60,000 nt of DNA from Tubulanus polymorphus (Eukaryota > Nemertea > Palaeonemertea > Tubulaniformes > Tubulanidae), in the NCBI RefSeq assembly GCF_964204645.1, contig NC_134031.1, positions 11,758,501-11,818,500 of the forward strand. The letters are read 5' to 3'. Positions 48,985-60,000 of the stretch are shown here, one piece after another. Position numbers and translations under genes: made by a program. Within the stretch, counting starts at the first letter, position 1, and each line of letters opens with the position of its first letter. Under the pieces are notes generated by a model. The model saw nothing but the letters and a program-made list of their open reading frames with translations. It did not search any database and was not told where the DNA came from.

Positions 48985-49715
48985 GTAAGTACAGTTGCTA
49001 CTATAGATGGATCACCTGCTGTACCTGGGTTTAGATACCTATGTCCACACTCTGGAAACCATGTCATTTAAATTTGCTCCATTTGCATAGTAGTAGGCTC
49101 ACTGGCCTAAACTAGAAAACTTCAAACATGTGGTCGGTTTGTTATACGGAAAAAATGCCACCGGTTACAATTCCACTGGCAAAAATACCACCGGTAAAAA
49201 TGCCACCAACAATTTTTAACAAAATTTTTTCAACCGTTAAAAATGAACAAATGATGATAATAAAATTCCACAGTTTATGTTCAGACATTTCCTACCCAGA
49301 TTATATACACGTTCGAAATTTGATTACTACTTTATTACTGAGCATGAATTTTGTTTTAACTAGGAATAGACTAATAATAATATGTTATTAATAATAAGAA
49401 ATTAAAGGTGAGTGAGGGTTCGGAGTTAGGGTTAAGGTCGAAATTGCGTTGAAACTTGATTACAGCAAACTGATTATAGATTGATAATGGAAATATTGAA
49501 TCTAAATATAGCCGGTTTATAGCTGCAAAGCAGCGATAGCTGGTTTTCTGCTCATCCTCATTTGTATTCTTGATCTTGTCTGAATACTGTCGACGATCGC
49601 GTGTACGCTGATGATGCGGCACCATGCCATAAAAATCGAAGGGAAGTTAGAATCCTGTTCAACTGTCAAAACCGTTTTATAAAACGATGGTTGACAAACA
49701 GTCAATGAGACTACT

Positions 49716-50220
49716 TTGAAACCATGGATGACTGGACTAAATGGTTATTTGACTCGACAAAAATCGACTGTTAGGCCTCAATTAGTCTTTATGGATTTCA
49801 AAAAAGCATTTGATAAGGTCCAACATCAGCGATTACTAAATAAGCTATTTGGAAAAGGTATCAATGATTGGTCGCTTAAATGGCTCAGCAAATACTCTGA
49901 ACGAAAACAGGTGGCTGAAATCATCTTGAAATCATCTCATCTTGGAATAAATCGGTCTAACTAGTGGAATCAAGCAAGGTAGTATCCTAAGTCGTCTTCT
50001 CTTCGCTCTCCTGATAGATGATATAAGAGTAATTCAAAACGTACCGGATATTTACTGTATATTTCCAAAACGACCTAATTCAAAATGTACCGGACAGAGT
50101 CTATTTCTAAAACGACCTAAACAAGCTGTGTTCCGTTTATGGTTAGAAACGTGGAAGATGGGCTTCAACCTGAAAGGCATGATATGGATATTGGATACAA
50201 AGAAAACCCAGGTTCACATT
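49716..50220 (+). pseudogene. Non-LTR retrotransposon RT fragment
   Basis: LVFMDFKKAFDKVQHQRLLN and, one frame over, TSGIKQGSILSRLLFALLID are RT blocks of a CR1/Jockey/RTE-type LINE. The catalytic block is lost and frames shift near 49955. A 5'- and 3'-truncated fragment. Confidence 0.8.
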
Positions 50221-50229
50221 ATACCTTTG

Positions 50230-53089
50230 TGTTCTGTTCTTTGGGCTCTGATATTTACACACATTAAATGCAGTAATAAAGTCTAGGTTCCTTTCGCATA
50301 TTGGCTATATCGGTTGTCGTTTTCTTTGTTTTATGATTATGTTTAATCATTTTTGTTATTTCAGCAGCGCACACCATTGGTTGTGAGCGTGCGTGATCAG
50401 TCTTGAAATTGGTATTCATGCGCGGCATCGTGCTGGCAATTCAATTCGTTCTTTTTTGACACAATTTCACAATATAACATTTACTTTCATGTTTGTAAAA
50501 ATTCTTTTAATTTTCTTTTCATTGAGTGCTTGTGTTAGCAACCATTTGAAAAATCTCTGTATGAACGTTTATATTTTTCAGTTTATCTAAAACTTAAAAA
50601 CTGCTTTTCTGTAAAATAAATTCTGAATTGAAGACTGGTTCCCTGTCTCTTCAAAGAGCCAGAGGGCGGTAGTCTATGGTGGCAATATCGGATGATCGTA
50701 GTGGATTGTCATTTGAAGGAAATGCAACTTATTCTTGCTTAATGTCTTTGTTATCATGGTCAGAGACCATATAGGTATCGTAGCTGGTAAAAATCCTGCC
50801 GTTAACCGAACAACACTTGTAGTACCTCTACTGCTATGGATATAGTTCCATAACGTAGTTCATATAGAACTGATAATCAAGTAATAAAAAAGCTTGTATA
50901 CGTGTCATTTGCCTTTGTCTTTATGGTGGCCATCATAGCGAGTTGTATTCAAATTCCCAAATATATGACTTTCTGATAACATTGTGGAATGCTTTGAGGC
51001 TCGCAAAGGGCCTACCAGTCAGCGATTGATTTCTATCAGTTTTACTCGGCAATGAAGCGTTGTCCCCATCACTATCCTCGGGCACTGATATGTTTGAAAA
51101 TAGTTCATAAAAAATACTTCACGGTTGGACGCTGGATGGAACAGAAGGTCGGACTGTATTAAAAGGTAATATTAATTCCCTAATTAAAACTGAAATCACG
51201 AAGATGTTTCAAAAGTTGTCCTGTCGGGAATATTCAATTACCGAGGTTATGGCCTGTGACTGTCGTCGGTGTCAGGATTGTTTTTTTCGGTCTTGTATGT
51301 TGTCAATAAAAATGAGGCCGACCTGACAGCATGATCGAGCGGTCAATCAATTCTAACAATTAATTCTAATATTAGGGTAGGCCAATAGTAATCGCAAACG
51401 ATCGCTACCGGTGTCAACCGCGCAAAACATTTCGACTTGTATTCATAGAACTCCTCGTGAGGTCTGTAGTGGTATAACGTTTGCGCCTCAATTGTGTCTG
51501 ATGGTTGCGTGAACATGAATCGCATAGCACGCTGGTGAAAAGCGCTGCGCGTGTAGTAGGCCTCTCTCCAGCGTATAGTGTATTGAAAAATTAATGCATG
51601 CAGGGCTCAAAATATGCCGTCTGTCGTATCCGACTGTTAGTAAGAATCCTACGGCGGCTGTGAAATATCTCGCCTGATATCAATGATAGTATAAAAGCTG
51701 TGATCAGTGGTTATATTTGAATGTACTGTTGTCAGTGTGCATCGTGTGAAAACGTCCTCATACGCGTGGACTAGTTTAAGTTTCCAGGAAATTGGCTGAC
51801 TTCCAAACTACTGCAAATCATTCTAGCGACTGTCGGTGTTTAAGGAGTAGTGTATATTCGATGAATTACTTCATTTTGAACACATTGTTGATGCTCCGGA
51901 TCTTGTTATCTAGACTATTAGACAAATTTCATATGCACAAGGTGAAAACTTTGTTCGGTGAACCATGAACTCTAAAACGAGTCCATGGATGAACTCTCAG
52001 AGACACTCGCAGAGACTATTAGTTTGGGTAGCCTAATAGCAATAGCTGTAATGTGTTCCTAAGTTGTCTGCTTAACCAATCAACAGTTACTAATTGCCAT
52101 TACCATACTGCAGTCACTTACACTAGCAAATCAATTAATTTGACATTTCTAAAAATTAAAACATGCAAATTCATGTATACACTATTCCTGATTCCTGGCT
52201 TTTATCACTATTATTGTGCTTTTTTTAGATAGAGAATCTGATTTAAGCATGTCATGAAATTTTCAATAAATAAGCTTTTGTAACCTCAAGATAACTAAAT
52301 ATGAGATAACTAAATATTTCCGTGAAAACAAGCACTGTGTCAGTGGTCGGGGAAAATATAGCAACTGCTATTTCTTTGTCTGCAACTGCTATTTCAAATC
52401 ATTTTGAAAGCCCTGTGCATGGTTGCTAGGCATTGAAACTTGAACATGTACACAGTTTCTTGGAGGACCTTTTCAAATGCACAACAGATTTTCTTTTATT
52501 ATGTCATCTTTGACATAACATTTTTGATAGCCTAGGATTATTTTGATCAATTAATTTATTTTATAGTGAAATATCATTTTGGGCATTAAAAGTCAAAAGA
52601 TCATGTTTGATTTACTCATTAAAGCCTTATTTTATTTTCTTTCAGATATTTACCATCATTACAGTCACTACTAAAGTCAAGATAAGCTTTTAAGGTAAGT
52701 AGTTTCACATTCAGTTAACCTTTGATACAAACTTCAATGCCTGCAATACCTTCAATACATACTTGATTAAAGTCACTTCAGATTTCACTATCTTGAGTAT
52801 CTATTCAAACATTACCTAATCTATTAAAACAACCAGTTAAGAATATTAATGAAATTAATCCATTAGCTTATCAGAACATGTAATATTATATCTTATAATT
52901 GTACTGGCCCCTTTGCTTAATTGCCTATAAATCACCATTTCTATATCATTACGGAATTGGAACTTTTTTAATGCCATCAAAGAACTTCTAGCCTACTCGA
53001 CGTGATATTTCTTGAAATTCAACATATTTTTAGAACAACATTAATAAAAAGTAATAATTCTGCTCCATTGTATTAACATTTTCTTCGCA
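50230..53089. other. Intronic stretch, no gene recognised
   Basis: Mostly unique AT-rich sequence. 50640-50700 and 51340-51560 are somewhat richer in CpG. I find no exon of PTGES2 and no repeat edge here. The left end of the downstream Helentron presumably lies in the last part but was not identified. Confidence 0.4.
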
Positions 53090-54064
53090 ATGAACATCCA
53101 TGGAAAGCAAATTCTTCCTACAGGAAATCCAGATACTGATTATAATAACACTTACAATATTGAAAAGTGTATTTTGGCGGACATTAATCTGGCTGCTGAT
53201 TTATTTGCTATTCCATCACGTGGGCGACAATGTATTTGTAATAGTTTGCTTGCTTTGATCCATGCTACCTTTCTATCACCTGAAACATGGGATAGTAACA
53301 TATTGCATAATGTACTTATCAGTGGCAATTACTTGTATAATGAAATTATCAACCAGTCTCCTCTTGTACATTCTGATGATAATTATTTATTGGCCTCAGA
53401 CACACCTACATACATATCATGGAATGGCATGTACTTCAGTGTATACCATCAGAACTTCATTCATGGTTACTTCGAGAGTGAAACAGATCCTAATGTATTG
53501 ATGTATTCTTTACGGGATGGTCTGACTCTAGCATATATATCAACTGATCATTGTATAATGACTTTTAAGGAATCAGCATTAGCCATTATAAAACAAACTA
53601 ATGATAGGTTTGTAGTATTTGATAGCCATTCCCGTAATTCCCTAGGCATGTTACATAATGACGAACCCACTACGCTAAAGCTGTTCCCCGAACCCCTTGA
53701 CCTCACGAGTCGTTGGAGTTGTTACTAGCCGACCAGAATCCAGTCGTACCAATCACAGCGCTTGTAACAAAGGACATTGGGCTTCTGTTGGTTTTTCCTG
53801 TTAAATGGACCAATCAGCGAACGTTTTACCGAACAAGGAAGTTTTTCGCAAATCGATGTATGACGTCATGCGCAACAGCGCCAGTAATGAAATCACGCTT
53901 CGTGAGGCCAGGGGGCTGGTGGAAGCGAGTTCGGGAGCGATACCGGACCCCTGGCAAGAAAGGATGCATAATGATGGTGTCTGTACATGTTTAACACTGC
54001 CATCTTTTGAAGACTTGATACATTTTTTGAAATGCCTGAAAGATAGTCTTCAAGTTGTCATTTG
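53090..54064 (+). pseudogene. Helentron cysteine protease, C76/OTU-like, interrupted
   Basis: RGRQCICNSL (Cys48), a WNGMYFSV block and VVFDSHSRNS (Asp178, His180) form a Cys...Asp-x-His layout. By eye this is closer to the herpesvirus-tegument deubiquitinase fold (peptidase C76) than to OTU (no GDG/NC). The coding sequence is cut at HND by a 305-bp insertion with an 8-bp duplication and resumes at about 53975 as GVCTCLTLPSFEDLIHFLK in another frame. The role in rolling-circle elements is unknown; ubiquitin or SUMO removal is a guess. Confidence 0.65.
53662..53966. mobile_element. 305-bp insertion with 8-bp target duplication
   Basis: CATAATGA occurs at 53654-53661 and 53967-53974, and removing the insert plus one copy rejoins the protease reading. 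The insert is more GC- and CpG-rich than its surroundings, has no clear terminal inverted repeat or poly(A), and carries CCAAT boxes at 53749 and 53810, an inverted CCAAT (ATTGG, 53776) and a perfect CRE (TGACGTCA, 53861-53868). The mechanism is unknown. Confidence 0.75.
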
Positions 54065-54329
54065 AATATACGTTATGTAATAAATAGGTGAAGATTAGAA
54101 CCATATCTGAGAGGTTTTTTAAACAAAACCAAAACTAAGAAATTATAAGCTTTTCAGTTGTCGTATTCTGAATATCAATTATCCCGTGGGCCTATATCTT
54201 CCTTCTGTCAGACTAGTTCCTAATGATGTGTCCCATCATCTTGTAAAACCAATCAGTCCTGTATGTGAAAAGTTATGTAATACTAATGTCATTAGAGAAA
54301 TTAATAGACAGGTAGAAAGAACTTACTAA

Positions 54330-54480
54330 TGATAAACGTGTATCATGTCAAAAGAAGAGAAAGTTAGATTCTTTTGAATCAATAGGGGCTAAAAAAAGAA
54401 GAAAAGTTCATGAACTTTCAGCTGTACGTAAACAGAAAACTAAAAGCAATAAAGACTCCCTGGCAAAGTTGATTTTATCA
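54330..54480 (+). pseudogene. Basic linker with nuclear-localisation-like motif
   Basis: Translation includes KRVSCQKKRKLDSFESIG and AKKRRKVHEL, a strong bipartite-type basic cluster between protease and Rep of the Helentron. It probably belongs to the same polyprotein. Confidence 0.5.
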
Positions 54481-54601
54481 TTCAAGAAAACAATTTCAAT
54501 TTGTCTGTGTTTTCAAACAACTTATGAATGCAACTTATGAATGCAGCTAATATTTCTATGAGAAAATGTAAAGATGTGTCAAAAATCTGACTGCTGCTGC
54601 A

Positions 54602-56114
54602 ATAATCAATAATATCGTTAAATTGAACGAAGGTTTCAGAGTTCTCAAGTGTCTTAGAGGGAGTCCACCATATTGGGAGAAGTGTAAACATGATATTTTT
54701 GCGATGATCAGACAGCTTGGTGTGCCGACATACTTTTTCTCTGCATCAGCAGCAGAAACTAAGTGGCTACATCTGCTCAGAATTCTAGGAAAGGTAGTTG
54801 ATGGTATCGATTATGACGACTCTGCCTTATCCCAAATGCAGTGGCAAGAACAAATGTCGTCTGATCCAATCAGATCCAGTTACATGTGCCAGACACTTCG
54901 ATTTTCTAGTACAACATTATTCTTGCATTTCTTATCTGACAAGATGGACCCAATCGGAGACGTTCAGGATTACTTTGTAAGAGTTGAATTTCAACAAAGA
55001 GGGTCACCACATAACTATTGTTTGATCTGGATTCAAAATGCACCTCAGTATGGAAAGGATAGCAATGCTGATGTTACTGAATTTATCGATAGACATATAT
55101 CTTGCAGTAAATCACATGTATCAGATAACCTTTTGGCCTTGCAGACTCACAGACATTCTCGACTTGTAAGAAAAAGTCAGTAAAATGTTGCAGATTCAAT
55201 TTCTCCCAACCTCCCATGCCGCATACCATGATTTTAACTCCTCACAAGATAACTGATGCTACAGTGAAATTTACTCAAAATATTCGGTACGATCAATACA
55301 CTTGAAAATTCTGGAAAATCTTTCCAAGAATTTCTGTCTTTCCTTGACATCACTGAAGAAGAGTATATACTAGCTATTCGCTCATCAATAAGAAGAAATA
55401 CTGTTTTCCTTGCACAGACTTTATCGGAATTTACGAATAGATAATTATAATCCTGCAGTTCTGATAGCCTGGCAGGCTAAAATAGACTTGCAATTCTGTT
55501 TAGACGCATACGCTGTAGCCATGTATATTGTGTCCTAGATGTCAAAAGGTCAGCGTGGTATGTCAAATCTATTGCATGAGGCTGCTAAAGAAGCTAGAAA
55601 AGGGAATGAAGATGTTCGTCATCAGATAAGATCTATTGGTAACAAATTCTTGAATCACACAGAAATATCAGCACAAGAAGCAGTATTCTTAGTTTTACAA
55701 CTTCCTTTACGAAAATGCAGCAGAGGATTTGCATTTATAAACACTTCCCCACCTGAAAAACGTACATTTCTTCTCAAGAAATTGGAATATATTCAACAAA
55801 TGCCTGATGATTCTACTGATATTGAAGCAGATAGCGTGATAAAAAGGTACCAACGCCGTCCAAAATCGCTAGAAACTTGGACATTAGCAGACTTTGTGTC
55901 TTTGTTAGATGTAAAATTTGTTCATACTTCAGTGGATGACTCAAATCCAGATGATAATGCTGAGGATGTGGGAAAAGATTTTGTAGAAAATAAATGTGAC
56001 AAACAATTCCCACTTCATCTTTCACATAATGTTTACCTATATAAAAGGAAAAAGCCTAAAATTATTCGGTTTGTTCGGTATAATAGATATTCTGATAGTG
56101 AAAATTTTTTTTAG
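54602..56114 (+). pseudogene. Helentron Rep (Helitron_like_N), catalytic sites lost
   Basis: It starts with CLRGSPPYWEKCKHDIFAMI and RQLGVPTYFFSASAAETKW, typical of the Rep N-terminus. The metal-binding HUH site in RGSPH-x-HC reads PHNYC (codons 55010-55021), so the second His is Tyr. In the Tyr motif, MYIVS is followed by TAG at 55536-55538 and then MSKGQRGMSNLL, so the second catalytic Tyr codon is a stop. Further frameshifts lie around 55190-55500. The C-terminal part (55539-56114) has AQEAVFLVLQLPLRKCSR and IKRYQRRP in one open frame. Rep would nick and join DNA in rolling-circle transposition; this copy cannot. Confidence 0.85.
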
Positions 56115-56459
56115 CAAAAAATTGATGTTGTAGTACCCTTGGAAGAAAGAGAGTGATCTGAAAGGACAGTATGATTCTTATGAAGAACATTACAATGTCA
56201 TCAGCGTTGCTGTTGATGAGGCCGAACGTCTTTTTAACACATTTACTGTCGACCTTAATGAAATTGAATGACCAATTGATGATGACGCCCTTCTTTGGGA
56301 CACTGTTGCCCCTAATACAGAGTACAGAAACACTATTGACATTGAAGCTGGTGGCTTTCCCAGTCCTACATACAGTTCTTTAAACCCTACCAATCTTGAT
56401 GTTAAGTACGATTTAGCCCAGGATTTACATATATCCACATGTACTCCTATCCAGCATGA

Positions 56460-57960
56460 AGTGATGAACAGGAGACTAACCGATTTTGAATTTTACAAAA
56501 TGATGAGATCATTGAACTATAGGCAAAAATTGATTGTCAATCATTTGTAGAAACATTTCAAAACTAATACTAAGCAAATATTTGTCTTTTGTTCCGGTGG
56601 TGCAGGAATGGGCAAACCTTATGTCACAAAAGCTCTTTTCCAAGCTCTGGTTAGGTATTTCTATTCACAAGTAGGGGAAAATCCTGATGACTGTCAAGTC
56701 CTCATAGTAGCGCCTACAGGAAAAGCCGCTCATAACATCAATGGTAGTACACTACATGGAGCATTCCACATACCTGCATCACAAGGCTATCACTACAAAA
56801 GCCTAACTTCAGAAGCCCTCAATACCTTACGGTGCCATCTCAATAAGCTTGAAATTCTCTTCATTGATGAGATATCTATGGTAGGTTCAGGTATGTTCAA
56901 TTTATTAACAACCGATTACAAAAGATAAAAGGAAACTGACTCCTTTTTGGTGGCATCAGTGTAATTGCAGTAGGCGATCTGTTTCAGTTACAACCAGCAT
57001 TTGATCAGTATATTTTCTGTCATGGAACGAGAGACTACTCTTCATTGGCCTCTAATCTCTGGCAAGATAACTTCAAATCGTTCGAGTTGGAGGAAATTAT
57101 TCGACAAAAAGATGTTCTTGCTTTTGCAGAATTACTAAACAGACTAAGAGATGGACGCCAGACATCAGATGATGTAAAACTTCTTAAGGCCCGTAAGTGT
57201 ACACTTTCCCCTATAGAAACTCTTTAAGTTACCAAACCTGGTGCTGACAAACAAAGCCGCTGATGAAATAAATAGTAACGTGTTCCACAATGCTACAACA
57301 TTCAAAGTTTGTTGTCAAGCTTTCGATATTGTTATCGGTGATATACCGGATTATAATAAACATAAGATGTTATCATCAGTACCTAATGATGCTACTGAAA
57401 CAGCAGGACTGCATACCATATTACATATTGCTGAAGGTGTACGATATGACCTCACTGCAAATCTAAGTACAGCTGATGGACTTACCAATGGTGCTGCCCT
57501 CACTGTCAAAAAGATACATTTTGTAGATATTAGTAAAAAAGCCTCTATAGTTTGGGTTTTATTTGATGATAACCAAACTGGTGTGACATGGAGAAGAGAT
57601 AATAAACATTTGTACTCTCAGGACATTCATGCTACCTGGACCCCTGTTCTACCCATTACACGCCAATTTCAATATAAATTAAATGCTAATGTATATATTG
57701 AAAGGAAACAATTTCCACTGCGCTTGGCTGTTGCGAAAACATTTCACAGAGCTCAAGGAGACACGCTGTCTGAAATTGTTGTAGATTTCTCAGGCAGACG
57801 TGTTCCCCACATTCATTATGTAGTGCTTAGTAGTTGCACTCAATTGTCAAATGTACATATACAAAATTTGAATGAAAATTGTATTTGCGTAAATGACTCT
57901 GTGAAAAAAGAGATGATACGCCTACATACAGAAGCAGTTCTTCAGATACCAGAAATGGAC
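56460..57960 (+). pseudogene. Helentron PIF1-like helicase
   Basis: Walker A GGAGMGKPYVTK (about 56595), VAPTGKAAHNINGSTLHGAF, and Walker B LFIDEISMVG (about 56860). GDLFQLQP is at about 56970 in a shifted frame, then EEIIRQKDVLAFAELLNRLR. The long frame from 57241 holds MLTNKAADEINS and RLAVAKTFHRAQGDTL. Stops are at 56548-56550, about 56926 and 57226. The order and spacing are those of the SF1 PIF1/RecD helicase part of Helitrons. It would unwind DNA behind the Rep nick. Confidence 0.85.
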
Positions 57961-57984
57961 TTTCCTGTCCTCGATTCCAAACAT

Positions 57985-58650
57985 TATTTGAAATTATCTT
58001 TCCAAAATGTACGATCCCTCAAATCCCATTTCCCTGATATTGCTGCTGACTTCAATACCATTTCCAGTACAGTATTTATTGTAACAGAAACTCGACTACG
58101 CTTCAACAAGAATAACAATAGTATTCTTGATTATGATATACCTAACTTCAACGTCTATCATAATAAAACTAGTAGTAACACCTGTCATGGAACGTCTATT
58201 TATTACCATGAAACTTTTGGTATCAAATATTCACACACTTAATTACTCAAATATAGAAGTGACTCTTTACAATTCGAATTCATAAGCATGTAGACCCTCA
58301 GCTGGTTGCTGTGTATCGTTCACCGTCTTTGGCTTTCAGTCATACTTACCCATGCTTTGAAAATTTATTACACTATATTGATCAGAACAATCCCTTGATA
58401 GTATTTTGTGATTTTAATGTTGATGTAGTCACAATCCAACTTACAATAAACGTAAAGATCTCCTTGCTCAAAACTTTGCTACCTTGAACTTGTACATGAA
58501 CCAACTACAGACTATCATTCAACTTTAGACCACATATATACCATATAGAAAGCAACAAGTTTAGGCATGGTGTTATTGAATCATATTTCAGTGACCACAA
58601 AACCTTGTGGATAGCTCTAGAAAAAGATAAATTTAGGTGTAACCTGTAAT
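57985..58650 (+). pseudogene. AP-type endonuclease domain of the Helentron
   Basis: It follows the helicase in the same frame: LKLSFQNVRSLKSHFPD, then VTETRL (catalytic Glu position), GTSIYYHE, and after the stop near 58240 the blocks VAVYRSPS, FCDFNVD and SDHK in other frames. This is the exonuclease-endonuclease-phosphatase fold used by CR1-like LINEs and by Helentrons. Confidence 0.75.
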
Positions 58651-58729
58651 GCATATACTCATGTATGAATTTCATGATCATCATGTCATTCTATTGCACT
58701 TTCATATCTAAATAGCATATATTTTACAG

Positions 58730-59600
58730 ATGTTGTCCATTAAAGATATATTCAAGAAAAATAAACGTCCATATACTCTTGTGAAGGGAAAAGTTATGGC
58801 GAAAAAAGTCACTGACCAAAATCTAACGTTCTCTTTGGCTGATAACACAGGTGCAGTAAAATGTGTCACAAGCGAACTGAAACATTACGGAAAACTGGAA
58901 GTTGGTGATGGAGTCATTCTGTCCAACTTCACTTTTGGTAGAAATGTGGTTCTCCTTCAGAAAAGATCACAGATCAGTTTATCGGCAGCTATTGACATCA
59001 ATGTGCCTTCTGACATTGAAACTACCGCTAAACACATAATTCAGCCACCCGAACCTGTGACAGTGACCATAAAAGAGGCACGGAAACGAGGTGAAAGTGC
59101 CCACCTCATCAATATTGTTGCTACTGTTGATCAGGTAAGTTATATATTTGATTATCATTTTAAAATGATTTCACATCTCTCTGTCCAAAATGTGGCATCA
59201 TAGATTATATACCTATCCAAAATTACTAAACAAGTTAATCACTGTTTATGTATGATAACAATAATTATAATTTATGATTTAAAGGTATTATAAAAACGAA
59301 TGCCACACACATCTGACTGTAGAAGTACCCAAATATGTGACAAATCAAAACAATTACTTTGAACCTCTATACTCTACACAGGACGAACAACCGCACCCAG
59401 TATCTAGCCCATCCAAAGGAACGATAAATGTCAGGAATATTACTCTAACTGACAGTTCGGGAGAGAAAATTCGACTTACTCTCTGGCAGCCTTTAACAGA
59501 AACCAATTTTCAGTCTGGAGGTTAAGCCTTACACACCTATTTTCCAAAAAAGATGCCTACCTCAATGATTTAACTCTACGGACCACCTCTCAGACTCACA
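58730..59600 (+). pseudogene. RPA-like single-strand DNA-binding protein
   Basis: A first exon (58730-59134) follows an acceptor (TTTTACAG) and ends at a GTAAGT donor in phase 0. It has an OB-fold-like pattern: YTLVKGKVMAKKVTDQNLTF and SLADNTGAVKCV. Further OB-like sequence is NVRNITLTDSSGEKIRLTLW (about 59430-59510), then a shift and ...THLFSKKDAYLNDLTL. A CPKC at about 59180 hints at the RPA zinc ribbon. RPA-like genes accompany several animal and plant Helitrons; a host RPA1 paralogue is the alternative. Confidence 0.65.
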
Positions 59601-59640
59601 TCACAGTAAGTATCTTTTTAATTGTTATGTAGGACCTAAA

Positions 59641-60000
59641 CCATCTAGGGGGACTATACAGTTCAGACACTCCTTGTGAAGGGTCCTGTGTAGGACTATG
59701 ATATATTTCGTTCTAAACGCCTGCAGACAAAGTGTATTGCACGCACCCTCAATATCCAGCAGCTTCCTGAATTGAAAAAATCAATGACAATGAGGGTTGA
59801 ATCAAAATAGATTGATTACATAGCGATTCCCTGGTCCAGCCTAAAAAGGAAACATAGCCTCGTAATAATGTAATGATTTAATTGCATGCTTCCATTTTTT
59901 TAACAGAAATCTAGAAGCCTTGACAAAATGAACTGGAGATTAAGATTGACTATCCATTCATGTCTTTACATTGTCCTCTTTACACCAACAGCCTTGCATA
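59641..60000. other. Right edge, nothing recognised
   Basis: AT-rich sequence after the RPA-like gene. The Helentron's 3' end may lie here or beyond the window. No hairpin with a CTRR-type end could be assigned with confidence. Confidence 0.3.

Larger units (their letters stand above)
53090..59640 (+). mobile_element. Helentron-type rolling-circle transposon, decayed
   Basis: In one orientation and order: cysteine protease (53090-54064), basic linker (54330-54480), Rep with HUH/Tyr region (54602-56114), PIF1/RecD-like helicase (56460-57960), AP-type endonuclease (57985-58650) and an RPA-like OB-fold gene with an intron (58730-59600). Fusion of Rep-helicase to an AP endonuclease defines Helentrons, and RPA-like and cysteine-protease genes occur in animal Helitrons. 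Each part has stops or frameshifts. Terminal sequences were not located. Confidence 0.85.

Noticed and set aside
49140-49230. AAATGCCACCGGT-type short repeat as a coding repeat
   Set aside because: Only three irregular units and no supported reading frame.
48985-60000. Next PTGES2 exon (GST-like part)
   Set aside because: I searched by eye for the charged WRxWADDW-type block after good acceptors and found none.

Overview
The window is animal nuclear DNA from an invertebrate. The evidence is AT-rich sequence, GT-AG introns, genes split by very long introns, and a dense mix of transposon classes typical of marine lophotrochozoans or invertebrate deuterostomes. I cannot name the species. There is no operon layout, and I recognised no rRNA, tRNA or CRISPR array.

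Host-type genes. (1) 172-3704, minus: a gene for a protein of about 1,084 aa with a basic coiled N-terminus, a DDE/RNase H-like core and a C-terminal OTU cysteine-protease domain. Two small 3' exons were found by splice-site and phase matching. (2) Plus strand: prostaglandin E synthase 2 (PTGES2). Exon 1 is at 8718-8993, exon 2 at 41345-41560 and exon 3 at 48785-48984. All junctions seen are in frame, the exon 1/exon 2 intron is about 32 kb, and the remaining exons lie outside the window. Nearly everything between 9 kb and the right edge is therefore PTGES2 intron filled with mobile DNA. (3) 25169-33696, minus: a broken multi-exon gene of a repetitive invertebrate family with a PIN/XPG-like 'EEADTR...ADDTDV' core. 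It has several frameshifts, an in-frame polyleucine (CAG) tract and a 3.7-kb transposon inside one exon.

Mobile DNA by region. 3.7-4.4 kb holds a 145-bp tandem repeat. 5.9-8.0 kb is a 1,021-bp unit duplicated in tandem with no difference seen. 11.6-14.4 and 21.8-24.0 kb are two non-autonomous LTR elements (target duplications TCTA and GATG), the first carrying a TA-flanked MITE. 15.1-19.4 kb is a decayed hAT-type transposon with a 6-bp target duplication. 19.9-21.4 kb is a Penelope-like element. 29.5-33.2 kb is a long-TIR element with a 6-bp target duplication and a nested TTAA-flanked MITE. Two more TTAA-flanked MITEs lie at 36.9 and 40.3 kb. 38.2-39.2 kb holds a gag-like ORF between direct repeats. 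41.7-44.8 kb is a truncated Ty3/gypsy element and 44.9-45.6 kb a second LTR-element remnant. A LINE reverse-transcriptase fragment lies at 49.7 kb. From 53.1 kb to near the right edge is a decayed Helentron-type element, in order: cysteine protease, Rep, PIF1 helicase, AP-type endonuclease, RPA-like protein.

Two interspersed repeats recur through the PTGES2 introns. One is a family ending in a CCCC-TT-GGGG hairpin (7.9-8.3, 35.2-36.3, 40.1-41.3, 47.6-48.2 kb). The other has about 150-bp tandem units (9.1-9.6, 36.0-36.2, 39.7-40.0, 46.3-47.4 kb), whose units contain a near-consensus CTCF-like motif always in the same orientation.
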